Both the position numbers and the translations under genes were made by a program. Positions 7,045-15,608 of a stretch of DNA of 64,000 nucleotides are shown here, piece after piece (the first letter of the stretch is position 1; every line of letters begins with the position of its first letter). The DNA is from Kitasatospora papulosa (GTDB lineage Bacteria; Actinomycetota; Actinomycetes; Streptomycetales; Streptomycetaceae). The stretch spans positions 1,178,001 through 1,242,000 of the forward strand of contig NZ_JNYQ01000004.1 in assembly GCF_000717245.1 (NCBI RefSeq). Reading direction: 5' to 3'. The notes under the pieces are model-generated. The model was given only the letters and a program-made list of their open reading frames with translations. It was not told where the DNA came from and did not search any database.

Positions 7045-7824
7045 TCAGCCGAGCTTCTTGACCTGCGCGTCGATCAGCGCGGTCGGGAGGGCGAAGTCGG
7101 CGTCCGCGCCCGTCTTGCCGAGGTTGAAGGAGAAGAACGTGGCGACCGTTCCGCCCTGACGCAGGCTCACCAGCTTGAAGGGAGCCGCCTCGTCCCCCTC
7201 ACCCATCTGCACGCGCCAGGCGAGGGCCTCCTCGCCGCCGGTCACCTTCTCCTCGGTGAGCTTGGTGACCTTCTGCTTCGAGCCCTTCATGGACAGGGTG
7301 AACCCACCGGTCGCGCACTTGGCGGCGGACTCGCGGAGCTCGGCGAGGCTCTTCTGCGCACCGTCGCCGTCGTACGAGGCGAGCGTGACCAGCGACGACG
7401 TCACGTCGAGCATTCCGGCGAGCAGGTCCTCGGGGTCGGCGGACTCGTCCTTCTTCGGCTCCTGGACGGCCTTGCGCCCGGCGTTGCCGACCGGGCTTCC
7501 GCGCTCCACGCCGTAGAAGGCGAACCCGATGGGCTCGCACTCCTTCTTGTCCACGGTGACCTCGCCGGGCTTGGCGATGTCCGCAGGGCCGGTCTTCGTG
7601 ACCTTGTGGCCGGCGACGTCGCCCTGCTCCAGCGACACCTTCTCCAGCTCGGCCGACGACAGCGCCTTGACCGCCGAGGGCTTGGCGGAGGCGTCGTCCT
7701 TGGCCCCCGAGGCGCCGCCGTCACCCTTGGCGTCGGAGTCCGAGCCGCTGCAGGCGGTGGCGAGCAGGGTCAGGGAGGCCGCGGCTGCGGCGAGGGCGGT
7801 ACGACGTACGACGGTGGCGCGCAT
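7045..7824 (-). CDS. secreted lipoprotein of unknown function
   Basis: 259 residues with a lipoprotein signal: basic start MRATVVRR, hydrophobic ALAAAAASLTLLATA and lipobox cysteine at position 25 followed by SGSD. A low-complexity Ser/Asp/Lys/Gly linker (about 26-50) leads to a soluble domain of about 200 residues with alternating strands and no catalytic motif I recognise. The mature protein would sit on the outer face of the membrane. The start at 7824 places the signal peptide at the very N-terminus; longer forms would bury it. It converges with the EamA gene and is divergent to a kinase-like gene. Confidence 0.8.
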   Translation of the reverse strand: MRATVVRRTALAAAAASLTLLATACSGSDSDAKGDGGASGAKDDASAKPSAVKALSSAELEKVSLEQGDVAGHKVTKTGPADIAKPGEVTVDKKECEPIGFAFYGVERGSPVGNAGRKAVQEPKKDESADPEDLLAGMLDVTSSLVTLASYDGDGAQKSLAELRESAAKCATGGFTLSMKGSKQKVTKLTEEKVTGGEEALAWRVQMGEGDEAAPFKLVSLRQGGTVATFFSFNLGKTGADADFALPTALIDAQVKKLG

Positions 7825-8045
7825 GGTGGGTTCATCTCTCCGTACGAAAGGAGCAACAGCGCGGCTCCGGCACCAGATTCGGCCGGGCACGGTGGGGCTG
7901 TCGCAGTCCGCCACACTCTACGATCGGTCACCTGTCCGACGATTGCCCCGGACGGCCCGGGGATGTGATCGTGACTCCGTCGTGATCACCCTGTGAAGCG
8001 CCTGTGAGGCGATCGACTCCGCAGCTCAGCCATGGGAGCCCGCCC

Positions 8046-9017
8046 TTGTCCGTCGACGCGGTCCACTCCGTGCTGGAAGCCGTCGGGGCGGGCGAGCCCG
8101 CCTCTCTCGAACCACTCGCCGGCGGCACCTACAACACCGTCACCCGCGTGACGTTCGGGGACGGCAGGGACTGGGTGGTGAAGATCCCTCCGGCGCACGC
8201 CACCGGACTGAGCTACGAACAGCGCCTGCTCGTCAACGAGGTCACCTTCTACGACGCCGCGATCGGAGCCGGCGACACGATCCCGCAGGTCGTGCACAGC
8301 GAGTTCGCCCCGGCCGGGCCGGCAGGGGCGTACGTCGTCATGACGGCGCGTCCGGGGCGCCCCTGGAGTACGGTCGCCGGCGAGCTGACGGTCGACGAGA
8401 CACGGGCGCTGCGTGCCGGGTTCGGAGCCCTCGTCGGCCGCCTGCACGGTGTGACGGGCCCGTCCGGCTTCGGATATCCGGGCGGAGCCCTCGGGGCGCT
8501 CTCCCCCACCTGGCGCGAGGCGTTCACCGTGATGACGGACGCGGTGCTCGCGGACGCCGAGAGGTACCGAGCGCGACTGCCGCGCCCGGCGGAGCGGATA
8601 CGTGAGGTGCTCGCCGGGGCGTCGGAGGTGCTGGACGAGGTGACCCGGCCCGCCCTGGTCCACTTCGACCTGTGGCAGGGGAACGTCCTCGTGACCGGCC
8701 GGCCCGGGGCGCGGCGCATCGGGGGGATCGTCGACGGTGAGCGGATGTTCTGGGGGGACCCGGTCGCCGATCTCGTCTCCACGTCCCTGTTCGGCGACCC
8801 GGAGGCGGACGAGGACTTCCTGGCCGGTCACGCGGCGGCCGCCGGCACACCGTTCGTGTTCACGCCGTCGGTGCGGCGGAGACTCGACCTGTACCGCAGC
8901 TACCTCTACCTGATCATGCTGACGGAGACCGTGCCCCGGGGTCACGGCCCCGAGGCTCTGGCCCGGACGTGGGAGGCGGTGGCACCGCGGCTCGTCAATG
9001 CTCTGGACGAGCTGTAG
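8046..9017 (+). CDS. aminoglycoside/small-molecule phosphotransferase family protein
   Basis: A kinase-fold protein of about 323 residues from the TTG at 8046, chosen because GGGAG lies seven bases upstream; a GTG at 8004 would add 14 residues without a ribosome site. N-lobe: LAGGTYNTVTRVTF (nucleotide loop) and WVVKIPP (ATP-anchoring lysine). C-lobe: LVHFDLWQGNVLV, the HxDxxxxN catalytic loop, and GGIVDGERMFWGDPVADL, where the metal-binding Asp of the family sits. These motifs define the APH/choline kinase group. Such genes are common in Streptomyces, and this one need not confer resistance; the true substrate is unknown. Confidence 0.85.
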   Translation: MSVDAVHSVLEAVGAGEPASLEPLAGGTYNTVTRVTFGDGRDWVVKIPPAHATGLSYEQRLLVNEVTFYDAAIGAGDTIPQVVHSEFAPAGPAGAYVVMTARPGRPWSTVAGELTVDETRALRAGFGALVGRLHGVTGPSGFGYPGGALGALSPTWREAFTVMTDAVLADAERYRARLPRPAERIREVLAGASEVLDEVTRPALVHFDLWQGNVLVTGRPGARRIGGIVDGERMFWGDPVADLVSTSLFGDPEADEDFLAGHAAAAGTPFVFTPSVRRRLDLYRSYLYLIMLTETVPRGHGPEALARTWEAVAPRLVNALDEL

Positions 9018-9041
9018 CCGGCCGGCGCCGGCAAACCGGTC

Positions 9042-9065
9042 GGCACCGGCGAGCCGGCCGGTGCC
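9042..9065. terminator. hairpin between convergent genes
   Basis: Perfect 9-bp arms GGCACCGGC (9042-9050) and GCCGGTGCC (9057-9065) around a 6-base loop, placed between the kinase-like stop (9017) and the YbjN stop (9073); it could serve both strands. Confidence 0.6.
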
Positions 9066-9072
9066 GTCGACG

Positions 9073-9579
9073 TCAGGAAGGCCGCTGCGTCAGATGCGTG
9101 AAGGCGTCGAGGTTGCGGGTCGACTCGCCGCGCTCCGTCCGCCAGGCGTACTCCTTGCGGATCGCGCTCGCGAAGCCCAGCTCCAGCAGCGGGTTGAAGG
9201 CGCCGTCCGCCGCCTCCAGGACCGACCCCAGCAGCCGGTCGAGCTCCGCGGGGGTGACGACCGAGAGCGGCAGCCTGCCGACGAGATAGATGTCGCCGAG
9301 CTGGTCGATGGCGTAACTCACCCCGAAGAGGCGGAGGTTGTGCTCCAGCAGCCATCGGTGCACGGCGGCTTCGTTCTCGTCCGGGTGCCGGATGACGAAC
9401 GCGTTCAGGGACAGGGAGTGCTGCCCGACGATCAGGGAACAGGTCGTGGACAGCTTGCGGGTGCCGGGCAGCTTCACGACGTAGTTGCCGGGCCCGGGGC
9501 TCTCCCATTCGAGCTCCGCGTCGTTCAGCGCCGCCTCGATGACCTGCGCCGCTGCTGCCTCGTCGGATACGTCAGCCAT
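9073..9579 (-). CDS. YbjN domain protein
   Basis: 168 residues with the YbjN fold, related to type III secretion chaperones: an N-terminal helix (AAAAQVIEAALNDAELEWE), strands YVVKLPGTRKLSTTCSL and HSLSLNAFVIRHPDENEAAV, then HRWLLEHNLRLFGVSYAID and DIYLVGRLPLSVVTPAELDR. The length is normal for actinobacterial members. The family is thought to act as a cytosolic chaperone or stress modulator; no partner is known here. The gene is just downstream of mshA on the same strand, an arrangement I recall as common in Streptomyces, though 166 bases and a repeat array separate them. Confidence 0.8.
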   Translation of the reverse strand: MADVSDEAAAAQVIEAALNDAELEWESPGPGNYVVKLPGTRKLSTTCSLIVGQHSLSLNAFVIRHPDENEAAVHRWLLEHNLRLFGVSYAIDQLGDIYLVGRLPLSVVTPAELDRLLGSVLEAADGAFNPLLELGFASAIRKEYAWRTERGESTRNLDAFTHLTQRPS

Positions 9580-9655
9580 GGTGCGAGCGTACGACAGCCC
9601 GCCCGGGCACTCAGCCGGGGTGCGGCCACGGGGGCCGGGCCGCCGGGGGCTCCAC

Positions 9656-9757
9656 AGCCGTGGTCCAGGCGCTCGACAACCGTGGTGCAGGCGCTCGACG
9701 GCCGTGGTGCGGAGGGCTGAACGGCCGTGGTGCGGGCCGGATCGTCAGCCGTGGTGC
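9656..9757. repeat. 22-24-bp degenerate tandem repeat across the mshA 3' end
   Basis: CCGTGGT begins at 9658, 9680, 9702, 9725 and 9749, giving periods of 22, 22, 23 and 24. The first two units share the spacer AGGCGCTCGAC exactly. The last unit contains the mshA stop (TCA on the plus strand at 9745-9747) and encodes its terminal His-His-Gly on the minus strand. Confidence 0.8.
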
Positions 9758-11094
9758 GTGCGGGCCCGGCGCCGGTGGTCGTGCATCGCAGCCGTGTACA
9801 CGTCGGCGGTGGCCGACGCCGCCGTGTCCCAGCCGAACGACTGGGCGTGCGCGGCCGCGGCCTCGCCCATCCGGCCGGCGAGTTCCGCGCTGTCCGCGAA
9901 ACGGCCCAGGGCCTGCGCGTACGCCTCCGGTTCGTGGCCGGGGATCAGGAAGCCGCTGACTCCGTCCCGCACGGCGACCGGAAGGCCGCCCACCGCAGCC
10001 GCGACGACCGGCGTACCGGCCGCCTGCGCCTCGATGGCGACGAGCCCGAAGGACTCGCTGTACGACGGCATGACCAGCACGGACGCCGCCCGGAACCAGT
10101 CCGCGAGCTGGTCCTGCCCGACCGGCGGGTGGAACCGCACGACGTCGGCGATGCCCAGGCGCGCGGCCAGCTTCTGCAGCCCCTCCGGCTTGGCGAGCCC
10201 GCTGCCGCTGGGGCCTCCGACGACGGGCACGAGGATGCGGGAGCGCAGCGAGGGATCACGGTCCAGCAGCACGGCGACGGCCCGCAGCAGCACGTCCGGG
10301 GCCTTGAGCGGCTGGATACGGCCCGCGAACAGGGGGATCAGCGCGTCCTGCGGCAGACCGAGGCGGGCCCGCGCGGCGGCGCGGCCGTCGCCGGGGCGGA
10401 ACCGGTCCAGATTGACCCCCGGGTGCACGACGGCGACGGACGCCGGATCCGCCTCGTAGAAGCGGATGAGTTCCTCCGCCTCTCCGGCGGTGTTCGCGAT
10501 CAGGCGGTCGGAGGCGTGCACGATCTGCGTCTCGCCGATGACGCGGGCGGCGGGCTCCGGGGTGTCGCCCTCGGCGAGCGCAGCGTTCTTGACCTTCGCC
10601 ATGGTGTGCATGGCGTGCACGAGGGGGACGCCCCAGCGCTGCGCGGCGAGCCAGCCGACCTGGCCGGAAAGCCAGTAGTGGGAGTGGACCAGGTCGTAGT
10701 AACCGGGGCGCTGGCCTGCCCATGCCTGCATCACGCCGTGGGTGAAGGCGCAGAGCTGAGCGGGCAGCTCCTCCTTGGCGAGACCCTCGTACGGCCCCGC
10801 GTCGACGTGCCGCACGAGCACCCCGGGCGCCAGATCGACCGTGGGGGGAAGTCCGCCGGTGGTGGCCCGGGTGAAGATCTCGACCTCGATGCCGATGGCG
10901 GCGAGGCACTTGGCCAGCTCGACGATGTAGACGTTCATGCCACCGGCGTCGCCGGTACCGGGCTGGTGCAGCGGAGAGGTGTGCACGGAGAGCATCGCCA
11001 CACGGCGCGGCTTGCGGTTTCCGGCGAAACCGCCCGGGAAGCGGATACGGGGTGCCGCACGGCTGCTGCCGAGCCGGGAGACGTACTGGCTCAC
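9745..11094 (-). CDS. mshA: D-inositol-3-phosphate glycosyltransferase (mycothiol synthesis, step 1)
   Basis: Transfers GlcNAc from UDP-GlcNAc to 1L-myo-inositol 1-phosphate, the first committed step of mycothiol synthesis, in the cytosol. The 449 residues fit the GT4 retaining glycosyltransferase family. N-domain: VAMLSVHTSPLHQPGTGDAG then GGMNVYIVELAKCLAAIG, the acceptor site typical of MshA; HSHYWLSGQVGWL follows. C-domain: FAGRIQPLKAPDVLLRAV and PSYSESFGLVAIEAQAAGTP, with the ESFG(L)xxxE donor-binding signature. The GTG start at 11094 has an AGGAGG ribosome site. mshD, the last step of the pathway, is also in this window (50444). A sigma-R-like promoter lies upstream. Confidence 0.96.
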   Translation of the reverse strand: MSQYVSRLGSSRAAPRIRFPGGFAGNRKPRRVAMLSVHTSPLHQPGTGDAGGMNVYIVELAKCLAAIGIEVEIFTRATTGGLPPTVDLAPGVLVRHVDAGPYEGLAKEELPAQLCAFTHGVMQAWAGQRPGYYDLVHSHYWLSGQVGWLAAQRWGVPLVHAMHTMAKVKNAALAEGDTPEPAARVIGETQIVHASDRLIANTAGEAEELIRFYEADPASVAVVHPGVNLDRFRPGDGRAAARARLGLPQDALIPLFAGRIQPLKAPDVLLRAVAVLLDRDPSLRSRILVPVVGGPSGSGLAKPEGLQKLAARLGIADVVRFHPPVGQDQLADWFRAASVLVMPSYSESFGLVAIEAQAAGTPVVAAAVGGLPVAVRDGVSGFLIPGHEPEAYAQALGRFADSAELAGRMGEAAAAHAQSFGWDTAASATADVYTAAMHDHRRRARTHHG

Positions 11095-11158
11095 GGGTCC
11101 GCTCCTCCTCGCTCAGGGCATGACACGTACGGGGCACACGGCCCCTTCGAAGCTCCAG

Positions 11159-11185
11159 AACAGCGGAACTCAGCCTTTCATTTCC
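11159..11185 (-). promoter_or_regulatory. candidate sigma-R promoter of mshA
   Basis: On the minus strand GGAAA (11185-11181) is followed after 19 bases by GTT (11161-11159). The consensus for the thiol-stress sigma factor SigR is GGAAT-N18/19-GTT. Mycothiol genes belonging to that regulon is established for S. coelicolor as far as I recall; the match here is one base off. Confidence 0.45.
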
Positions 11186-11287
11186 ACTTTGCCAAATCAT
11201 TGCGATGCTCACGGGCGTGCCGGAGGGCACCGAGGCCTCCACTGCGCTCGGCATCTGCCCGCCGGTGCGTCGCATACGCTCCCTTTC

Positions 11288-12073
11288 ATGCACCAGCGCC
11301 CCATCGGCACCGCGACCCGCGGGACGACCAACCCCAATCGACTGCGCCGCATGGACCGCTGGATCGCCGCCACCCACGGCCCCGCCCTGCGCCGCAGCGA
11401 CTCGCCCGTCGCGGTGGACCTCGGTTACGGCGCCGCGCCCTGGACGGCCGTCGAACTGCTGGAGCGACTGCGTGCCGTCGAGCCGCGGACAGAGGTCGTG
11501 GGCGTCGAGATCGACCCCGGCCGGGTCGCGGCGGCCCAGCCGTACGAGCGTGAGGGCCTCACCTTCGTGCACGGCGGCTTCGAGATCCCCACGGCCGGCC
11601 GGCCTGCCCTCATCCGGGCCGCGAACGTCCTGCGCCAGTACGACGAGGGCGAGGTCACCGCGGTCTGGCAGCGGCTGTGCGCCCGGCTCGCCCCCGGAGG
11701 ACTGCTGGTGGAGGGCACCTGCGACGAGATCGGGCGCCGGCACGTCTGGGTCGCCCTCGGCCCGGAGGGTCCGCGCACCGTCACCTTCGCGACCCGGCTC
11801 GGGTCACTGCAGCGGCCCTCGGACCTCGCCGAACGCCTCCCGAAGGCCCTGATCCACCGCAACGTGCCGGGCGAACCGGTGCACGCCTTCCTGCGGGACC
11901 TCGACCGCGCGTGGGCCACGGCCTCCCCTTACGCGTCCCTGGGCGCACGCCAGCGCTGGATCGCGGCGGCCCGCGCGGTCTCGGCCGACTGGCCCCTGAC
12001 GGACGGCGTACGCCGGTGGCGGCAGGGCGAGATCACGGTGCGCTGGTCGGCCCTGCGGCCCGCGACGGGCTGA
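11288..12073 (+). CDS. SAM-dependent methyltransferase-like protein
   Basis: 261 residues with a class I methyltransferase core: AVDLGYGAAPWTAVELLERL is the SAM-binding glycine-loop motif I, VVGVEIDPGRVAAAQ the acidic motif II, and RLAPGGLLVEGTCDEIGRR a motif IV-like segment. The ATG at 11288 gives MHQRPIGTATRGTTNPNRLR. The hexamer TACGCT (11275-11280) ends seven bases before it, so the gene may be leaderless; no ribosome site is seen. It is divergent from mshA, an arrangement I recall as conserved in Streptomyces. Substrate unknown; a link to mycothiol is only positional. Confidence 0.8.
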   Translation: MHQRPIGTATRGTTNPNRLRRMDRWIAATHGPALRRSDSPVAVDLGYGAAPWTAVELLERLRAVEPRTEVVGVEIDPGRVAAAQPYEREGLTFVHGGFEIPTAGRPALIRAANVLRQYDEGEVTAVWQRLCARLAPGGLLVEGTCDEIGRRHVWVALGPEGPRTVTFATRLGSLQRPSDLAERLPKALIHRNVPGEPVHAFLRDLDRAWATASPYASLGARQRWIAAARAVSADWPLTDGVRRWRQGEITVRWSALRPATG

Positions 12074-12304
12074 GCGGGCACCGCGCGGACCCGGTGATGA
12101 GACACCGCTGGGTAAGGGGAACGTCGAGAATCCGGGAACGGCGGAGGATCACCGTTCGTCCCCCTGTGTGACGGGGAGGGTGGCGCGAACCTCTGTTGCT
12201 TTACGGGACGACATGGCACGATCGCGTCGTCACACAAACGTTACTGACGGTAAGTCAGAATTCCGCGATACGGCTTTCGCGCCTTTCGCCCGGAGGGGGA
12301 GCTT

Positions 12305-13372
12305 GTGAACCGACGCCACTGTGCCACTGCCGCGATCACTCTGGTCTGCGCTCTGGCCCTGCTGACCGCGCCGGTCCAGGCCATGGCCGCTCCGATACCG
12401 GAGCCCGGCCCGACAAGCACCGCGCCCGCCGCCGCGGGCAAGAGCCTCGACGAGGTACGCCAGGAGATCGACACCCTCTACCGCATGGCCGGGGCGGCCA
12501 CGGACGCGTACAACCTCGCCGAGGAGCAGGCGAAGAAGCAGTCCGGCGAGATCGTCCGGCTGACCAAGTCGATCGCCGACGGCCAGGCGAAGATCGCCGA
12601 ACTGAAGGACAGGGCCGGCGCCCAGGCCCGCGAGCAGTACCGCAACGGCGGACTCCCCCCGGGTGCCCAGCTGGTGCTGAGCGGCGACCCGGATCTCTTC
12701 ATGGACGGCGTCAACCAGGCCAGGCAGGGCCAGCAGGCCACCAAGGGCATGCTGACCGAACTGGAGCAGGCCCAGGAGGACTTGGAGACGTACACCAAGG
12801 ACGCCAACCTCAACTGGGAGAAGATCGAGGCCAATCGCGTCAAGCAGGCCAAGGCCAAGAAGAACATCGACGGGAAGATCGAGGCGGCGGAGAAGCTCGA
12901 GTCGCAGATGGCCAAGGAGGAGCGGGCCAGACTCCTGGAGCTGGAACAGAACGCCGCGTACACGGCGCAGACCGCATGGCTCTCCTCCGGCGCGCTGAAG
13001 GACATCAACCGCGAGGCGAGCGCCGCCGGAAAGCAGGCGGTGGCCTTCGCGACCGGTCAGATAGGCAAGCCGTACGTATGGGGAGCCGAGGGTCCCGGTT
13101 CGTACGACTGCTCCGGACTGACCTCGCAGGCCTGGGCGGCGGCGAAGCGGCCGATCCCCCGGACCTCCCAGGAGCAGTGGCGGCAACTGCCCCGCATCCC
13201 CGTCCAGGACATGCGCCCCGGCGACCTGATCATCTACCACGGCGACGCCAGCCATGTCGGGATGTACGTCGGCGACGGGCAGATCGTGCACGCGCCGCGG
13301 CCCGGCCGGAACGTCACGCTGGCGGGCGCGGGGTCGATGCAGATCCTGGGCGTGGTCCGGCCGGACAAGTAG
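12305..13372 (+). CDS. secreted NlpC/P60 peptidoglycan endopeptidase
   Basis: 355 residues. A Sec signal (RRHCATAAITLVCALALL, cleavage near AMA-AP at about 30) exports it. Residues ~45-225 form a long coiled coil (SLDEVRQEIDTLYRMAG onward) as in RipA-like and other actinobacterial hydrolases; the final ~115 residues are the NlpC/P60 domain with catalytic Cys in YDCSGLTSQAW, His in DASHVGMYVGDG and a third polar residue in IVHAPRPG. It would cleave D-Glu-type peptide bonds in the wall during growth or septation. The GTG start follows GGAGGGGG. I looked for a c-di-AMP riboswitch upstream and found none. Confidence 0.92.
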   Translation: MNRRHCATAAITLVCALALLTAPVQAMAAPIPEPGPTSTAPAAAGKSLDEVRQEIDTLYRMAGAATDAYNLAEEQAKKQSGEIVRLTKSIADGQAKIAELKDRAGAQAREQYRNGGLPPGAQLVLSGDPDLFMDGVNQARQGQQATKGMLTELEQAQEDLETYTKDANLNWEKIEANRVKQAKAKKNIDGKIEAAEKLESQMAKEERARLLELEQNAAYTAQTAWLSSGALKDINREASAAGKQAVAFATGQIGKPYVWGAEGPGSYDCSGLTSQAWAAAKRPIPRTSQEQWRQLPRIPVQDMRPGDLIIYHGDASHVGMYVGDGQIVHAPRPGRNVTLAGAGSMQILGVVRPDK

Positions 13373-13485
13373 GCACGCCCGGACGAGGACCCGGGACCCG
13401 CCGCCCGGAGACGGGACACCCGGCCGGAGGCACGCGCTCGGTGACCCCCGGCCGGCGACTCCCGGCCGGAGAAACCCGGCGAACG

Positions 13486-13504
13486 GCACCCCGCGACGGG
13501 GTGC
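13486..13504 (+). terminator. small hairpin after the NlpC/P60 gene
   Basis: Perfect 8-bp arms GCACCCCG (13486-13493) and CGGGGTGC (13497-13504) with a 3-base loop, 114 bases after the stop. Confidence 0.4.
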
Positions 13505-13778
13505 ACGTGACGCACACCGCAGAGCTCGCCGGACGCGTCCCGGGGAATGTGCGCAACGCGTGTCCGTCGCGTGATGTTCGTCATGACCTCATGTCCGATT
13601 CGCGCGCACCCATCACGCCGGATCCGTGGCGGGACGCGGCTTATGGCCGCGCATATGACGGACGATGATCGCCCGACGCCATTCCGTTCCTCCGCCGCGG
13701 ACCGCTATCGTCCCCGTCGGCGGTTCGTCGTTCGTCGATCCGCCGCGCCCTCGGGGGGAGGGAAGGAAACCCGAACCG
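13505..13778. other. untranslated gap upstream of the receiver-phosphatase gene
   Basis: About 270 bases with no supportable gene. The only gene-related element is the GGAGGGAAGGAAA ribosome site at its end. Local base composition is slightly less GC-rich around 13560-13650 than in the flanking genes, which fits a promoter region, but I cannot place a -10 with confidence. Confidence 0.4.
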
Positions 13779-15128
13779 ATGCCCGTACCCGTACCGCAGC
13801 AACGTGCCGTTCCCGCTGCGGAGACCACTCATGGCGCCGACCTCACACTCCTGGTGATCGAGGACGACCCTGCGGGCACCATCGCCGTCCCCGAGCTGTC
13901 GTCCACCGCGGGTGCACGGGTCCGCGTCCGTACCGCACGCAATCTCACCGAGGCCGGCCGGCTGCTCACCGACGACGTCGACTGCATCCTGCTCGACCTC
14001 GACCTGGAGGCGGCCTCGCTGCCCACCGGCGCCCGCGCCGACGGCCGCGACGAGGAGACCGGCCGGCCGGACGAGCTCGCCGCCCTCAAACACATCCTGC
14101 GCATCGCACCGCGTCATGCCGTGCTCGCCCTCACCGCGGAGGACGACGCGGAGCGCGCGGCCGAGGCCGTACGCGTCGGGGCCCAGGACTACCTCTTCCG
14201 CGGCGAGCTCGACGGGCGGCTCCTCAGCCGTGCCATCCGGTACGCCGTGGAGCGCAAACGCGCGGACATCGCCCAGCACCAGCTGACCGAGTCCCGGCTG
14301 CGCGCCCAGGAGAACGCCCGACTGGAACGCGGGCTGCTGCCGACCCCGCTCCTCGACGGCTCCGACCTGGCGTTCGCCGCCCACTACCGGCCGGGCCGCA
14401 GCCGTGCCCTGCTGGGCGGCGACTTCTACGACACGGTCCGCACCCCCGACGGCACGGTCCACGCCATGATCGGCGACGTCTGCGGGCACGGCCCGGACGA
14501 GGCGGCGCTCGGCGTCGAACTGCGCATCGCGTGGCGCGCGCTGACGCTGGCCGGGCTCTGCGGCGACGACCTGCTCGCCACGTTGCAGCAGGTCCTGGAG
14601 CACGAACGGCAGAGCGAGGAGATCTTCGCGACGCTCTGCACCGTCGACATCGCCCCCGACGGCCGCCGCGCCGGGCTGTGCATCGCGGGACATCCGGCAC
14701 CGCTGATCGCCCGGCAGGGACGAGCGGCGCACCTCCTCCCGTACGAGGACGGCGGCCCGGCCCTCGGCCTGCTGCCGCACGCGCGGTGGCCCCGCCGCCA
14801 GGTGCAGCTGGGCGGCTCCTGGAGCCTGATGATGTACACCGACGGGCTGATAGAGGGGCGCGTCGGGGAGGGCGGAACCCAGCGGCTCGGCCAGGACGGC
14901 ATGGTCGCCATGGTCAACGGCCGGCTGGACCAGGGGCTGGGCGGCGAAGCGCTGCTGGAGGCCGCGGTCACCCAGGTCCAGGAGTTGAACGGCGGCGAGC
15001 TGACCGACGACGTGGCGGTCCTGCTGCTGGAACGCGACGAGGCCCGGATACGCCGAAAGGGCAGGAACGCCATGCGCTCCCGCCCCGGTGCCGCCTCGCC
15101 GGCGGTCGCTCAGCGCCCGCCGTCGTAG
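13779..15128 (+). CDS. receiver-domain PP2C (SpoIIE/RsbU-type) protein phosphatase
   Basis: 449 residues, two domains. Residues ~20-145 are a CheY-like receiver: acidic pocket LLVIEDDP, phospho-acceptor Asp73 in ILLDLDLE, Thr in LALTAEDD; but the conserved Lys of YLxKP is replaced by Arg (YLFRGE), so phosphorylation may be altered. A helical linker follows (RADIAQHQLTESRLRAQENA). Residues ~195-420 form a PPM phosphatase with metal-binding GGDFYD and GDVCGHGPDEAALG and MMYTDGLIE. Such proteins dephosphorylate anti-anti-sigma factors. The ATG at 13779 follows GGAAGGAAA. No cognate kinase or STAS protein lies nearby. Confidence 0.88.
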   Translation: MPVPVPQQRAVPAAETTHGADLTLLVIEDDPAGTIAVPELSSTAGARVRVRTARNLTEAGRLLTDDVDCILLDLDLEAASLPTGARADGRDEETGRPDELAALKHILRIAPRHAVLALTAEDDAERAAEAVRVGAQDYLFRGELDGRLLSRAIRYAVERKRADIAQHQLTESRLRAQENARLERGLLPTPLLDGSDLAFAAHYRPGRSRALLGGDFYDTVRTPDGTVHAMIGDVCGHGPDEAALGVELRIAWRALTLAGLCGDDLLATLQQVLEHERQSEEIFATLCTVDIAPDGRRAGLCIAGHPAPLIARQGRAAHLLPYEDGGPALGLLPHARWPRRQVQLGGSWSLMMYTDGLIEGRVGEGGTQRLGQDGMVAMVNGRLDQGLGGEALLEAAVTQVQELNGGELTDDVAVLLLERDEARIRRKGRNAMRSRPGAASPAVAQRPPS

Positions 15129-15176
15129 GGGCTCAGCGCCCGCCGTCGTAGGGGCTCAGCGCCCGCCGTTGTAGGG
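15108..15176. repeat. 23-bp repeat, three tandem copies, joining two convergent gene ends
   Basis: Copies begin at 15108, 15131 and 15154; each starts GCTCAGCGCCCGCCGT and continues (C/T)GTAGGGG. Copies 1 and 2 are identical and copy 3 differs by one base over the shared length. Copy 1 encodes the last residues and stop of the phosphatase; copy 3 encodes the C-terminus and stop of the DUF2516 protein on the other strand. Confidence 0.9.
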
Positions 15177-15500
15177 GCCGTACGGTCCGTCGCTGCTGGA
15201 ACCTCCGCGGCGTCCGCCGCCACCCGACACGGCCTTGATCGCCGGCCGCACGTCCACCATGAAGACGATGGACGCGATCACGCCCGCGATCTGGAGGAAC
15301 AGGATCGGGATGACGAGGTTCACGAAGACGGTGATCCCGAGGATGATCAGCCAGAAGGACTTCTTCTGCTTGTCCGCGGCCCGGTAGGCGTCCTCGCGCG
15401 CCGTCACGGCGAAGACCAGCGCGACCACGGCCAGGACGAGCATGGCCAGGTACAGCAGCTGGAGGATCGAGCCGAATGCTTCGAGCAACACGGTGAACAC
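15156..15500 (-). CDS. DUF2516 family membrane protein
   Basis: 114 residues with about three hydrophobic helices: FGSILQLLYLAMLVLAVVAL, SFWLIILGITVFVNLVIPIL and LQIAGVIASIVFMVDVRPAI, joined by the basic loop AREDAYRAADKQKK, then a Gly/Arg/Ser-rich cytosolic tail. The DVRP motif after the last helix is typical of the family. Function unknown. It is the third member of a conserved block (XRE regulator, HBHA-like protein, DUF2516) that from memory matches Rv0474-Rv0475-Rv0476 of Mycobacterium tuberculosis. The GTG at 15500 has a weak ribosome site. The last residues are written in a tandem repeat. Confidence 0.85.
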   Translation of the reverse strand: MFTVLLEAFGSILQLLYLAMLVLAVVALVFAVTAREDAYRAADKQKKSFWLIILGITVFVNLVIPILFLQIAGVIASIVFMVDVRPAIKAVSGGGGRRGGSSSDGPYGPYNGGR

Positions 15501-15550
15501 CGCCTAGTCAGTGGATGAGCGCCTCGCGGCCAAGGTACCGGGACAACGCC

Positions 15551-15574
15551 CCGGGCACCCCGAAAGGTGCCCGG
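15551..15574 (-). terminator. hairpin after the HBHA-like gene
   Basis: Perfect 9-bp arms CCGGGCACC (15551-15559) and GGTGCCCGG (15566-15574), 6-base loop, 35 bases beyond the stop of the HBHA-like gene. Confidence 0.65.
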
Positions 15575-15608
15575 CGCATTGCTCCGGCAATCCTCTGACC
15601 ACTTCCGC

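Noticed and set aside
8046..9017. Aminoglycoside resistance gene
   Set aside because: The fold is that of APH-type kinases, but the family is broad and nothing ties this member to an antibiotic; calling it resistance would overstate the evidence.
12074..12304. Possible c-di-AMP riboswitch upstream of the NlpC/P60 gene
   Set aside because: Such switches precede some Streptomyces wall hydrolase genes, but I could not find the conserved blocks or a pseudoknot-like layout here.
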